Of a stretch of 64,000 nucleotides of DNA, positions 48,411 through 59,545 are shown piece after piece (position 1 is the stretch's first letter; every line of letters begins with the position of its first letter). The notes under the pieces are model-generated. The model had not been told where the DNA came from. It saw only the letters and a list, made by a program, of their open reading frames with translations, and searched no databases. The stretch is from Rhyacophila brunnea. Taxonomy: Eukaryota; Arthropoda; Insecta; Trichoptera; Rhyacophilidae. The stretch covers positions 124,001 to 188,000 of the forward strand of contig JAGYXB010001018.1 in assembly GCA_022495005.1 (NCBI GenBank), read 5' to 3'. Position numbers and translations under genes: made by a program.

Positions 48411-48540
48411 GAATAATATTTCCAAATTTAATGTCACTTTTTTTTTGTACGGCTGTTGAATGAATTTTTTTTAACTAATTAAACTTATATACATTTAATT
48501 AGCTCATTATATAACCCAAAAATACTTAAAAGGTATCAAC
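48411..48540 (+). repeat. 130-bp direct repeat, left copy
   Basis: GAATAATATTTCCAAATTTA, then ACGGCTGTTGAATG, AAACTTATATACATTTAATT and AAAAGGTATCAAC correspond in order to 49899-50028. Confidence 0.8.
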
Positions 48541-49889
48541 CAGTGTTGCCAACTAAAATTTTCAAAGTTCAATAGATTTTTTGATTTTTTCTTCAAAATA
48601 TCAGTAGATTGACAAAAATGTATAAAATTCAACGATTGTGTTTGGTGAAAGCGTGCATATTGACACAATCTTACAAGTGTTTTTTTAAAAAATCATGTAA
48701 AAAGTGACTTTTGTTCATCACAAATATCATAATTTCTACTTTTCCTGACAAAAATTTCAGTAGATCTAATGAAATTCTAGTAGACATAGCAACACTGACT
48801 ATGCGATCAACCCAGTGTTGCCAAGTTAAAATTTAAAAATTCAATAGATAGACATGGCAACACTGACTATGTGATCAACCCAGCAGTGTTGCCATGTCTA
48901 CTGAAATTTCAGTAGATCAACTGATATTTTTTGCCAATATACTGAATTTTTGATTTTTTTTCGAAATTCAAGAAATCTACTGATATTTGTGTTTCTCCAT
49001 AATTGTAAATTAACTGATGATTCTTTAATAATAAGCTTGTAATGATTTACGCATGACCTTTTTTGATGTTATACACTTCTAAATTGACATAAAAAGCATT
49101 GTAACTCTACCCAAGAGCCCCATTTTACCCATAATATCATCATTGTTTACAGTAAATTAATATAATTAGTTATTGTTATTCGTATTAGTTTTAAATCATA
49201 TCTAATAAACCACATTTTTCAAAATCTACTGATATTTTATGAAATCTACTGAATTTTTGTAAAAATCTAATGAAATTTAAAATTTTGAATTGGCAACACT
49301 GGGTTGCAGTGTTGCCAAGTCAAAATTAAAAAATTCAGTAGATAGACAAGGCAACACTGACTATGCGATCAACCCAGTGTTGCCAAGTCAAAATTTAAAA
49401 TTTCAGTAGATTTTGACAAAAAATTCAGTAGATTTCATAAAATATCAGTAGATTTTGAAAAATGTGGCTTATTAGATATGATTTAAAACTAATAAGAATA
49501 ACAATAACTAATTATATCAATTTATTGTAAGCAATTATGATATTAATGGGTAAAATGGCGCTCTTGGGTAGAGTTACAATGCTTTTTATGTCAATTTAGA
49601 AGTCTATAACATCAAAAAAGGTCATGCGTAAATCATTACAAGTTTATTATTAAAAGAATCATCAGTTAACGCTTTCGCTGCTGAAGAGATAATGAGATTT
49701 TAATTGCCCTCTTTAAAATGCACGTTAATTACATCGATCGGCCGCCTGGCCATTACGCGCCATGCGCGTCTTCCGCGTCCAAAGTATTAATTTAAAATTA
49801 TGGAGAAACACAAATATCAGTAGATTTCTTAAATTTCGAAAAAAAATATCAGTTGATCTACTGAAATTTCAGTAGACATGGCAACACTG
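48541..49889. mobile_element. Cluster of five CAGTGTTGCCA-ended MITE units
   Basis: The units are 48541-48797, 48813-48865, 48884-49301, 49307-49359 and 49375-49889. Each starts CAGTGTTGCCA and ends TGGCAACACTG or a one-base variant. The third and fifth are inverted copies of each other (shared CTACTGATATTTGTGTTTCT and GGTCATGCGTAAATCATTAC), the fifth carrying an extra insert. The second and fourth are 53-bp minimal units. The spacer ACTATGCGATCAACC repeats three times with small changes. The interiors are full of TCAGTAGAT/ATCTACTGA. The superfamily is uncertain; hAT is possible from the CAGTG ends. Confidence 0.82.
49670..49786. mobile_element. TTAA-bounded 117-bp insertion inside one cluster unit
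   Basis: The inverted sister unit reads straight through one TTAA at the equivalent point. Here TTAA (49666-49669) and TTAA (49787-49790) flank 117 extra bases that are GC-rich for the window (CGGCCGCCTGGCCATTACGC). The ends CGCTTTCG and, complemented, TACTTTGG are weak inverted repeats. TTAA duplication is the habit of piggyBac-type elements. Confidence 0.78.
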
Positions 49890-49898
49890 GATACCATA

Positions 49899-50028
49899 GA
49901 ATATTATTTCAAAATTTGATAACGTAACATTTTTTTTATGGCTGTTAAATTATTATTTTTTAAACCAATGAAACTTATATACATTCAATTAGCTCATATA
50001 ACCCAAAAATATTTAAAAGGTATTCAAC
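49899..50028 (+). repeat. 130-bp direct repeat, right copy
   Basis: It parallels 48411-48540 with scattered substitutions and small gaps: GAATATTATTTCAAAATTTG, ATGGCTGTTAAATT, AAACTTATATACATTCAATT, AAAAGGTATTCAAC. Confidence 0.8.
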
Positions 50029-50059
50029 AATAATTGGTGTTATACATATTATTTAAATC

Positions 50060-51050
50060 ATTATCAACCAGGATCAATCAATTGCTGGATGAAGGCCTCC
50101 CTAGCCTGATTCTATTCCTTTCTGTCATTTGAATTCCTGTATTTATCAAAATCGGTGATATTATATTTATCCTCATATTCATATCGTCATCATAATCATC
50201 GACCTGAACCAATTCACTGCTAGATAAAGGCCTTCCTACCCTGATTCTACTCCTTTCTGTCATTTGAATTGCTGTATTTATCAAAATCGGAGATATTATA
50301 TTTATCTACATATTCGTATCGTTATCATCATCATCATCGACTAGGATCAATCCACTGCTGGATGAAGGGTTCCGCAACCTGATTCTACTACTAGCAGTTA
50401 AACGAATTTGTGATAGTACTATACTTATTTATATCATCCTTATCGACATCGACCTGAACCAATCTACTGCTGGATTAAGGCCTCCCTAGCCTGATTCTAT
50501 GCCTTTCTGCATTTTAATTGCTGTATTTATCAAAATCGGTGATATGATATTTATCTACATATTCACATTGTCATTATCGACATCGACCTGAACCAATCCA
50601 CTGCTGGATAAAGGCCTCCCCAGCCAGATTCTACTCCTTTCCGTCTTTTGAATTGCTGTATTTATCAAAATCGGTGAAATTATATTTATCTACATATTCA
50701 TATCGTTATCATCATCATCATCAACTAGAATCAATCCACTGCTGGATGAAGAGTTCCCTAGCCTGATTCTATTCCTTTCTGTCATTTGAATTGCTGTATT
50801 TATCAAAATCGGTGATATTATATTTATCTACATATTAATATCGTTATCGTCACTATCGACCTGATCCAATCCAGTGCTGGATAAAGGCCTTCCTACCCAT
50901 ATTCTACTCCTATCTGTCATTTGAATTGCTGTATTTATCAAAATTAATGATATTATATTTGTCTACATACTCATATCGTTATAATCATCATCATCAACTA
51001 GGATCAATCCACTGCTGGATGAAGGATTCCGCAACCTCATTCTACTACTA
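50060..51050 (-). repeat. Satellite of eight monomers derived from an RTE 3' end
   Basis: CTGCTGGAT or a close variant recurs at about 50082, 50216, 50355, 50467, 50601, 50739, 50874 and 51012, with spacing of 112-139 bp (mostly 134-139). Complemented, each monomer carries the GGCCTTCATCCAGCAGTGGA stretch that codes the end of the RTE ORF2 (compare 18655-18680) and a GATGATGATG tail. Two monomer types (GACCTGAACCAATCC and ACTAGGATCAATCC) alternate imperfectly, a simple higher-order pattern. Confidence 0.88.
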
Positions 51051-51054
51051 TCAG

Positions 51055-51213
51055 CAAAATTTCAAACTGCCTGACGTGAATAAAAAACCCATCCCGAAGA
51101 GAAAACTATGGCGCCATCTATGTATACTTCACAATTATATTAAAATCCAACACTGCCAAGCCGTCTGCAAGACCTATCTAGACAGACTGGCGAGAGCCAG
51201 CTGGCTCAGCTAG
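51055..51213 (+). other. Short coding-like stretch, unidentified
   Basis: After TACTACTATCAG, a fair 3' splice-site match, the frame is open for about 50 codons with balanced composition (LPDVNKKPIPKRKLWRHLC, then HCQAVCKTYLDRLARASWL) and ends at TAG. It is GC-richer than its surroundings. I do not recognise the protein. It could be a terminal exon or transposon debris. Confidence 0.25.
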
Positions 51214-52867
51214 TATATTATTATTACTTTGTACATTGAATATTAAATATTTAGCGAAAACGAGCTCTGTGGATTATAAATTATTATTGCATCGGTCACC
51301 TAAAAGAGAGATTCGGCCGGGTTTTTTGAAAACTTATTTTATCTATTATTTTCAATAGAATTTTACCGAAAACCGTTTATGATAATAGTCAGTTTATGAA
51401 GCATTTATTGTTGTCTAGAATCTAGGTAAGTAATGTATATAAGATGAGATTAAAATTTAATATCCGGTAGGTACCTATATGACACGAACAGAAACGCCGA
51501 CCTTCAGTTAGTGTTTGTGGCGGAGTATGGCTTAACGACATAACTATACAAATCTAGCCTTGTAGTCAATTTTACTTCTCAATAGCCGTGCGACAACCTC
51601 ACGACAAGGTACAAACAGGATATATAAGTCCCATGGTTCTAAACTATGGAAGGAGTAAGAATGAAATGGTCGAAAAAGACCATGAACAGGTAACCAGTAG
51701 CGTAATCGTTTAGTACTAGGAAGTAAAATGTATGTTGTTAACCTTTTCTTTTGTAAATGTAATAAAAATTTTACGTAAAAATTTCGCCTCGGAAAATCGA
51801 GACTGATCGAGTGTAATTGTAACACTGTGACCACAGGCCTCGAAATGTCACGTTGTGAAATTTCAACGCGATCTATTTTGATATAAATTTCCGGGTAATC
51901 TCCATAAAACTTAGAAAATAAGTTATGGGGGAGATTGTTTGCGTAAAATTTGAAAGGTACATGCTTGAATAATTTTTATATAAGTAATAGAAACGTATGA
52001 AAATTGGAAAAGAAAATTCAACATTTATAAATTTATGCACTGTATAATTATGAGCAGCATTTTTTAACATTAATTTTTTTGAAACAAAATAGAGGCGAAC
52101 TATCATTTTAAAAATACTGTAAACGCGTACCTATATTTATAGACGCGTAATTATAATTATATATTTTGTTAATGCTATAACTCGCTAACTATTATAAATA
52201 TTATAAAAGTAACAATTGGAAAAACTTGAGATTCTGGTATAGATGGGTTTCTACCCATAAACAATAATAAATCTTAGTCGCATCCTAGGTAAATAAAGGA
52301 ATCAAATATCGCAACTAAAAACATAAAATAACACGCAACCTTGAACTTTAAAGAAAATCTATTTCAATCAAATACGCGGCCCAGCTGTGTTGACTTGTGA
52401 GGTAAAAATAGATTAAAGGTTGCATTTAAATTACTATGTAAAAGTTACCATGCAAGATTAAATAGGTTAGTAACTGCTCATAATTAACATCTTGTTAAGA
52501 TCAAACATATATATACTTAAGTAGAAGTGTTAAGTATAATATTATAGTATTTTTTTCGTAATAATGTTCGTCCGAAAGGTAAATATTGAATGAGAAAGTT
52601 TCTGCGGGACCAAACAGTTTTATTAAAACTTAGTAAAATTCTATTGGCCTAAAAAGGCCAAGAGTGGTGGAAAGGACCAGGACGTGGGTGTCAACCTTTC
52701 GTTCTGACGTTTTAAATTTAAAAACTGCCATCCCTTTATTCCGCATACAAATACCTATTCCGATACCTCATTGGAAAGCTAAAAACTTTCCCCTTCGTTT
52801 GAACACGAAAAATTATATTAAATCAACTATTTTGCTTACGTCATCGTAACTGCGCAATTAAGAAACT
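51214..52867. other. Intergenic, nothing recognised
   Basis: A 96-codon minus-strand frame (51544-51834) has no recognised family. GGCCTAAAAAGGCC (52648-52661) is a perfect short palindrome. Confidence 0.4.
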
Positions 52868-53072
52868 TGTTCTAGAGGGTGTCTAAATTACCCCTATTGA
52901 GACTTTATTTTGTGAAAATAAAGTAGAGTAAATTTAACCCGACTTAAGTAGAAGATATCTCTATTAAAAAGTTGTCAAGAACGGGAGATATACGTAAATT
53001 TATCTCATGAGAGAAAGGGATATATCTTCTTTCCTTTACGGACTGTTTCCTGTTAAACCTCTATCCAGAGGG

Positions 53073-53106
53073 TATAAAAGGTGACATCTTTTTCCGTAAA
53101 TTCATT
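53073..53106 (+). promoter_or_regulatory. Candidate RNA polymerase II core promoter
   Basis: TATAAAAG at 53073-53080 lies about 30 bases before TCATTAG (53102-53108), an arthropod initiator-like sequence. The spacing is right for TATA plus initiator. Confidence 0.5.
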
Positions 53107-53230
53107 AGTTTCCACACTCTTCACCAGCGATCTCCAACAAAGCAGCAGTCCTCACTGCGAGCTTGTAAGACATGGTTCTCAGTACATTCGCGATACATAC
53201 GAACAAGTAAGACCCCTTCGGCGGGCGAAA

Positions 53231-53326
53231 CGTAACGCAAATACCAAGTATCTGTCGGTAGTGACGTATGCCGCTGAGCGTAGCGCAAACACCACGTATC
53301 TGCCGGTAGTGACGCACGTCGCGGAG
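53231..53326 (+). repeat. Two tandem 48-bp repeats, 16 codons each
   Basis: CGCAAATACCAAGTATCTGT and CGCAAACACCACGTATCTGC start the two units; each ends in a TATGCCGCTGAG-like block. Both units stay open, encoding 16 residues each at the end of an 82-codon frame beginning at 53081. The substitutions include several silent ones, but two units are too few to argue for selection. Confidence 0.6.
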
Positions 53327-53893
53327 TAATTTCTTTTTTTTTATTACGCATCATACGAGGTGACGTAATCGGAATAAATTACGTGATCGGATTTGTTTTA
53401 TAAAAACAAATTAACAAACTCAGTTTGTAATAATAAATTTTACAAATCATTTCGAAATTATAAAATAAATTTTTGAAACTTTATTAAGTAAACATAATTA
53501 TAAAAACAAATTTTAGTAAATAAAATTGTAAACATTAACAAATCTTTTGTAAACAAGTTTGTAAACACAAATAAATATTTGTAAACATGCTGTGAACATA
53601 AATAAATTTTATAAACAACAATAAAATAAATTCTATTCTTTTATAAACCCAATACTATGTGACTAAAGAATAATTTATAATTTTTTTTTACGGGAAAATA
53701 TTTCGTGAAATAAAAAAGACTCAAAGAATATCTGCGTATACATTCTCCGAGTTAGGTGTGACTTTTTGGAAACTTGTGAAAGATTTCACAGAGATCCTAT
53801 AGTGAACAAATAAATAGTTTACTGACACTTAATGAGATTTAATTACGGGAACAATGACAGTTAACTTTATTGTGAAACCGTGAACTCTAGAAC

Positions 53894-55602
53894 CTGAATA
53901 AATTCGGTACCACACCAGCTGAGAGTTTTATTTGGGAATTCAAAAGTTGTGATACTACAAAGGAGATCTACCCTCCTAGTTCATCACTAGTCTCCTCAGT
54001 GACGGCCCGGTAGCATTATTGAGCTAGCCGTGAGCCGGGTCATGTCATATACTATCGAACAAATTATCAATTGGTTTTTAAATCTAGTACCTACTCTCAT
54101 ATACATACCTCGTATTAATTTATTGAATATGATTGTTTTAAAATATGAAAACTAGCAAAAATAGTAATTATTATTTTATCTAAGTTAAATCGGTCGGAGT
54201 TATACAATTTGTAGATCGATCAAAATAAGTTAAATAAAGTGATATGAATGACAACGGATATTAAACGATGTTTTGTTGATAAATAAAAAAACTCTACGTT
54301 ATCGATTGGATTAGTTAACATAATGTACCATTTAAAGAAAATACTACTTGAAAGCCAACCGTTTAGAAAAATGCAGATTCGTACCACGATTATTTAAATT
54401 TTAAACTAAATATTACAATATTGGGGAGGTACATACTTATTTTAACTTTCCAATTATATTTATGCAATCATGACACCTCGTATTAATTAACATAACTGAT
54501 TTCAATTAAGACGTACTTATACTGATGTTTCATGTTTTATGTTGACAATTAAATATAATTCATCTATGTTTACTAATCGGTAATTAAACTCATATCAACA
54601 ATTAACATTAGAAAAAATACAACGATAGTTAATATGATCACTGGATCAGTATTTATATGCTTATAATTACAATTTTACAAGATCAATTACAGAAAGATAT
54701 TATGTTGCAAAAATTGAATTGAAAAAAGAGAATAAAAGGTAGGTACTGAAAAGGTTATCACTCTTGTTACATAAGAACTATAAAATGTTGTATCAATGTT
54801 ATTTTAGATAGGTAATAACCTAATCGTGATTATAGAATATGTATGTAATACAAACCTAGTATAAATTTTATATGAATTTAACTTCTGCTGATGAACAGTT
54901 TAATAATGCGATCTTATTTGATAACGAAAGTGAATTCAGTTGCATTTAAATAATAATTATTAGGTTATAAATAACACTTTCCTTAGGTTTATTAGTAGTA
55001 AAATTTTTGAAACTAATAAACCTAGTTAAATATATTTTTTCCAACATTTCGATGCTTTGGTAGGTACATTTGTGCCAAATTGTTATGTATAATATTATAT
55101 TCCACTAGTTATTTAATATCTTTGTATTTTTGTATTGAATAATAATAATTATGTGTGTTTTAAAGTGATAATTACTAATTTAATTCACTCAGTATATCCT
55201 TTATGTAAACTATTAACGAACTTACAATGATTTATTTAATGAAATATATTATCTCTCTGGTTTCGATAATTGTATTGAATATTAATTAAATTAAAATTGT
55301 TCTAGCGATATACATGACCAATAACATTTGATTGTTTTTTTCTATCTATTCTATATTTTTAATGAAAATTTTGTTACGAAGTAGGTATAAAAATAGATAT
55401 TTTATTGATGGTGTATTAAGTAGTGTTATGTACTAATTTCATCACAACTTCTTTATTATTCCATTATAATCATTTTTCCTGAATTTTTATTATTTCGTAA
55501 TGTACATATTCTGAATATTTATAAAAATATCAATAATAATTTGCGAAAAAACATAAAAAGTCATACTTAAATACATTTAAATTATAAAAACTCCGTATAA
55601 AA
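53894..55602. other. Mostly AT-rich intergenic, nothing recognised
   Basis: 53930-54050 is GC-richer (AGTGACGGCCCGGTAGC) and may belong to the preceding block. The rest is plain AT-rich sequence. Confidence 0.4.
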
Positions 55603-55620
55603 ATATATATATATATATAT
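55603..55620. repeat. (AT)n microsatellite
   Basis: Nine AT units in a row. Confidence 0.9.
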
Positions 55621-56127
55621 CAATATGTCCTTATATCCCTTGTTAAGATTTTATAGACACGCTGTACTATTTCGAGTTAAATATTGCGCAATATCATTTT
55701 TTCCGTAAAAGAGCGTTATAACTATAGTTGTAATTAATAAAATCGTATAGAGTAAGAAAAATGCGACGTAAAACAAGGTTTCTATCTCAGAATATGAATG
55801 TGTTATGCGGAGTCAGTAATCTATTTCGTCCGCGCAAAAGCATGTTGAATCGAGTCGAAATATAAAGTGCGTAATATTATTTCAAATAAAAACGATTTTT
55901 GGACATTATCTCAGCTCTTAATTAATTAATCACCATTAAATTTTGATAAGAATATAGACCATAAAATGCTCTATCTGATTTACTTTAATAAGATAAGAAA
56001 AAACTTACTCATTTTATATGATGAATTTAATAGCGTAAATATTTTAGTTTTTTCGCTCTCCTGAACATTTATGATTTTAGACTTACTTATTTACTTTAGA
56101 TTTTTTCCTGGGGCCGTCGAAATGTGC
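55621..56127. other. AT-rich intergenic, nothing recognised
   Basis: No supported features. Confidence 0.4.
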
Positions 56128-56562
56128 TAATTTTGCCCATTTTTTGAATAATAAAATGCCTAATTCTTGTCAAATTTGGGATCACAGAGATTATCAATAT
56201 AATTTTTTATCGTAAATATTTCACTATAATAATGTCAATATTAATTATACCAATGGTTTTATAAATGCGTTTAAAAACTAATAAATGTAAAAAATTTTAA
56301 CACCACTGCACATTTATGTACTGAAATATGACTATATTCCAAAACATTAGAGCGAGAAGTTTAAAAGAATACTATTTTATGTAATAAACGTATATATGTA
56401 ATAAAATTTATGCAGTCAACAATGGTTTAAAATAAATATAAAGGATAATAAGGCTTCAAAATTATATAAATAGATTATCTACAACGTTTAAGGAATGTCC
56501 AGGATCATGCTTTGAAAATAGATTTAAATTTCCATTTTGACCTACGCTGAGCATGTCCCCCC
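56128..56562 (+). mobile_element. R3, long form, with right end
   Basis: It aligns with 43306-43690 for most of its length and then continues to TTCCATTTTGACCTACGCTG and CATGTCCCCC, followed by TTAA. It links the long R3 form to the short palindromic one at 15624-15951. The left end is not clearly defined. Confidence 0.72.
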
Positions 56563-57454
56563 TTAAGTTGTTTAGCTATATACTAAAACGTGTATTGTTG
56601 TGATGTGTCTCCTCAGGTATTTAAACCTATCTAGACTCTCGATATTTTCCCGTCGTTAATCAGGGGAAAATCTACATCAAGTCAGGTGGTTACTTAATAC
56701 TTATAAATCATAATGTTCGAAAAACAATCAACAATGTTAAAATATTACTTATTAAAATGTTATTTAGGTTGCACAATTGGCATGCACGTAAAAAAATGTT
56801 CTACACTAATGATAAGAAAGCTTTTCACAAACAATTGATTGCAAACGAAATCAATTTAGCTTTAGAAATATACTAGCAGACGTTGTATTCCTTTGATTAG
56901 AGTACATATATTTTTTCTTAGACTAAAACTCTTAAGGAAGCTTTCAGCTGCTAGAGTAATTCACCCTCTAAACATTTTATAAAATCTTCCCAATGACGTC
57001 AGACCAATCTTCCTGCCAGTCAGCTGGCGTTGCGATGTCTTTTGCTATGGAGCACACTTCAGTTAAGAAAATTGAAAAACTGGCGAATTCACTAGAGGAG
57101 AGGATTATACATATTACATGCTTTTCTAATATTACGGATAGATTTCTTTCGACGCATAGTAAATAGTATTCATTTATAAGTGAATTGTTAATTTACAGGA
57201 AAGTATCGTTTCAAAAATAAAATGTAGATAATATATCATCGAGTCGAGTGAATTATTTATCCATCTCAGTTATAGACAGGAATTTGCTCGATTCAGTAGC
57301 ATCTGATTACTGAGGATCGGATTTTGGTTGACAAAGTAGACGAACATGATTTTGTCTTTGGAGTGTCTGAAGTCTTAGAATAAAGTTTAGTGTATTCCAA
57401 TTAAAAGTATAAGATACAAAAAAATACGATATAATATAAAATTTGAGACATAAA
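56563..57454. other. Intergenic, nothing recognised
   Basis: 56990-57080 is GC-richer but short. No supported gene. Confidence 0.4.
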
Positions 57455-57915
57455 AGTGTTGGTTGCGCTTTTTATAGTAGACTATAATTGATTTTGATTA
57501 AATGATTGTGATAGTGGGTGTGGATGCTGGAGAAGGGTGATGATAGGATGCCAGGCACTTACCTTTTATGCTATTGATGATCTTGCTCCGTGGTCTGGTT
57601 GCACTATCAAGGTACATTTAGACCAAGCGAGCGAATGTTCATTCTTTCTCCACTCGCCAAAAAGCGTTTAGGTCGAGAGTGGAGGAAGAACGAACATTCG
57701 CTCGCTTGGTTTAAATCAGGCCTCATACTTGCTCGTGCGTTATTATTTGTTGGGTCACCCGATGCGCGGTCGATGAATGACTGAAGTTTTTTATTAATAC
57801 TCGATCGACTACTGATTCTTAACTTCGTTGCGCCTGGTCTTGCGACATTACTGAAAATTTGAGGTAGGAGCTAAATAGAGGAATGAAGGCGATCAAAATT
57901 GGTCCAACCAGTGTT
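57455..57915 (+). repeat. R10 dispersed repeat, copy 2, carrying a hairpin insert
   Basis: It starts TTGGTTGCGCTTTTTATAGT and ends ATCAAAATTGGTCCAACCAG. The right part (57763-57910) matches 35007-35150 and 61423-61540, including TCGACTACTGATTCTTAAC and GGTCTTGCGACATTACTG. Confidence 0.7.
57616..57715. mobile_element. 100-bp foldback element (hairpin)
   Basis: The arm ATTTAGACCAAGCGAGCGAA, then TGTTCATTCTTTCTCCACTC, pairs with AGAGTGGAGGAAGAACGAAC and ATTCGCTCGCTTGGTTTAAA, leaving a loop of about 15 bases. Only a few pairs are wobble or mismatched. It is absent from the other R10 copies, so it is an insertion. A transcript would form a long duplex. Confidence 0.75.
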
Positions 57916-59031
57916 ATTAAATTAAATAAAAATTCTTTCCTCTTTATTTCTTGATAAGTCTCAGATATCGCATAATATAATAAATTCTCTTTTACTTTGA
58001 TCATGCCTTATATTGTATAATATAAAAATGTAAAATAAAACTACTCTTAAAATCGACTTGAAATATTATGTAAAGTGTTTTTTTTTGCTGTAGTAATATT
58101 TTTTAAAGTGACTTCAAATAAATAATATTTAAACAAGCTCAATACTTCTTTGAAAACAGTAAATATTTTTTTTATTTATTCAATTCATGCGTTCAACTCT
58201 TCCGTATCACAATTTTCAAGACTACCTTTCAAAGCGAATATGTACCATATTGTCGAAAAAGAAAAATAAAAACCAGAAATGATGGAGTTTTCCAATAATA
58301 AACTGATTTTTTCAGACATACTGACAAGCAAGCGGGTTTGTATAAAGCACATTCAATCGATCTATTCCGTTTAATATCAAACAATTTTTCCGTTATAAAT
58401 AATTTAACACAAATTGTATAAAGTACCTAAAAACGGAAATAGTGTAAAATAACATTATTTTTTTCTATCTTTTATTTATTCAGAATGTTACATCATGTAA
58501 AGAGGCGGTTCTATCTTAAGGGTTCGTAGAAACAACACCCACATATCCTTCTTATACAAAAATACACGTCTGATATGTATATTATTGGACTAAATAATAT
58601 ATTTTATACATCGTAACCCATATATTTTTTATAGAGATATTAGTTATTATTACAAAATACAATAATTGTTGTAAATTATGAATTAAACATAAAAAATAGC
58701 CACATTAACACTTCGGTTACTGTATTGAAACCTTAGGTTACACAGTATATTAAACCACAAATATTTCAGTTAATATGCACTTCGTTGTGTTCATATTTTG
58801 GTTATTTCTATAATTATCAATATTACATCCAATTAAAATGTTATTATTTTTTAAATCGATGATATTATCCAGTTAATACATATTATAATCGATAGCTATC
58901 ATTCAGATTTCATTTACATGTCATCAATTATAAATGCAATTGTAAATAACATCCAGCTATCATGATTTGAACCTAAACCATCTAAGTTGTCAGACTTCAT
59001 TCGATTATTGTAAATAGATTGTTTTGCAAAA
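57916..59031. other. AT-rich intergenic, nothing recognised
   Basis: No supported features. Confidence 0.4.
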
Positions 59032-59545
59032 ACATGATTGGTAGATGCTAGGTTGCGCATTTGTGGACTGTAATTTGGGATGATAGTGGATTACGGATCT
59101 GACAAAGGGGGGGTTGAACGAGAGTTGATCCAGGCACTAACCTTGTTGTTGTTCGGCTTTATGACTGGAGCAGGTTCCGGGTCATGCACTCATGCATTAA
59201 TATGCAAATAGTTCCTTATATCACTCGCACGGTACACTGGGGTTTTGGGGTTAATGATGATTGATGACACTTAAAAGAATACTTGATTTTCTAACATGAT
59301 TGGTACTTAGTTTTATGGACTGTAATTAGAAATGATTGTGAATTACGGATCTAAGGAGTGGGTGGGGGTTGAACGAAAGTTGATCCAGGCACTAACCTTG
59401 TTGTTGTTTGGCTTTATGGCTGAAGCAGGTCCCGGGTCATGCACTCACGACTAGTATGCAAATAGTTATGTATATCACTCGCACGGTACACTGGGGTTTC
59501 GGGGTTAATGATGACATTCGAAAGGATACTTGTTTAATGAGTTAC
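59032..59545 (+). repeat. Two-copy tandem repeat, period 262 bp, R10-related
   Basis: ACATGATTGGTA starts at 59032 and again at 59294. Both copies contain GTTGATCCAGGCACTAACCT, GGTCATGCACTCA and CACTCGCACGGTACACTGGG in order. The left part (GGTTGCGCATTTGTGGACTG) resembles the R10 start. Confidence 0.82.

Larger units (their letters stand above)
52868..53893 (+). repeat. Possible solo LTR, about 1 kb
   Basis: It is bounded by TGTTCTAGAG and CTCTAGAAC, an inverted match of nine bases. It contains a TATA box, an initiator and an A/T-rich downstream part with many GTAAACA words and AATAAA signals, as an LTR might. The flanks show no convincing 5-bp duplication and no second copy is in the window, so this is tentative. 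Confidence 0.35.

Noticed and set aside
50078..50284. A 68-codon gene
   Set aside because: It is a translation across two satellite monomers.
50060..51050. A CRISPR array, because of regular repeats
   Set aside because: Monomers are over 110 bp, diverged, without unique spacers, in eukaryotic DNA, and are explained by an RTE 3' end.
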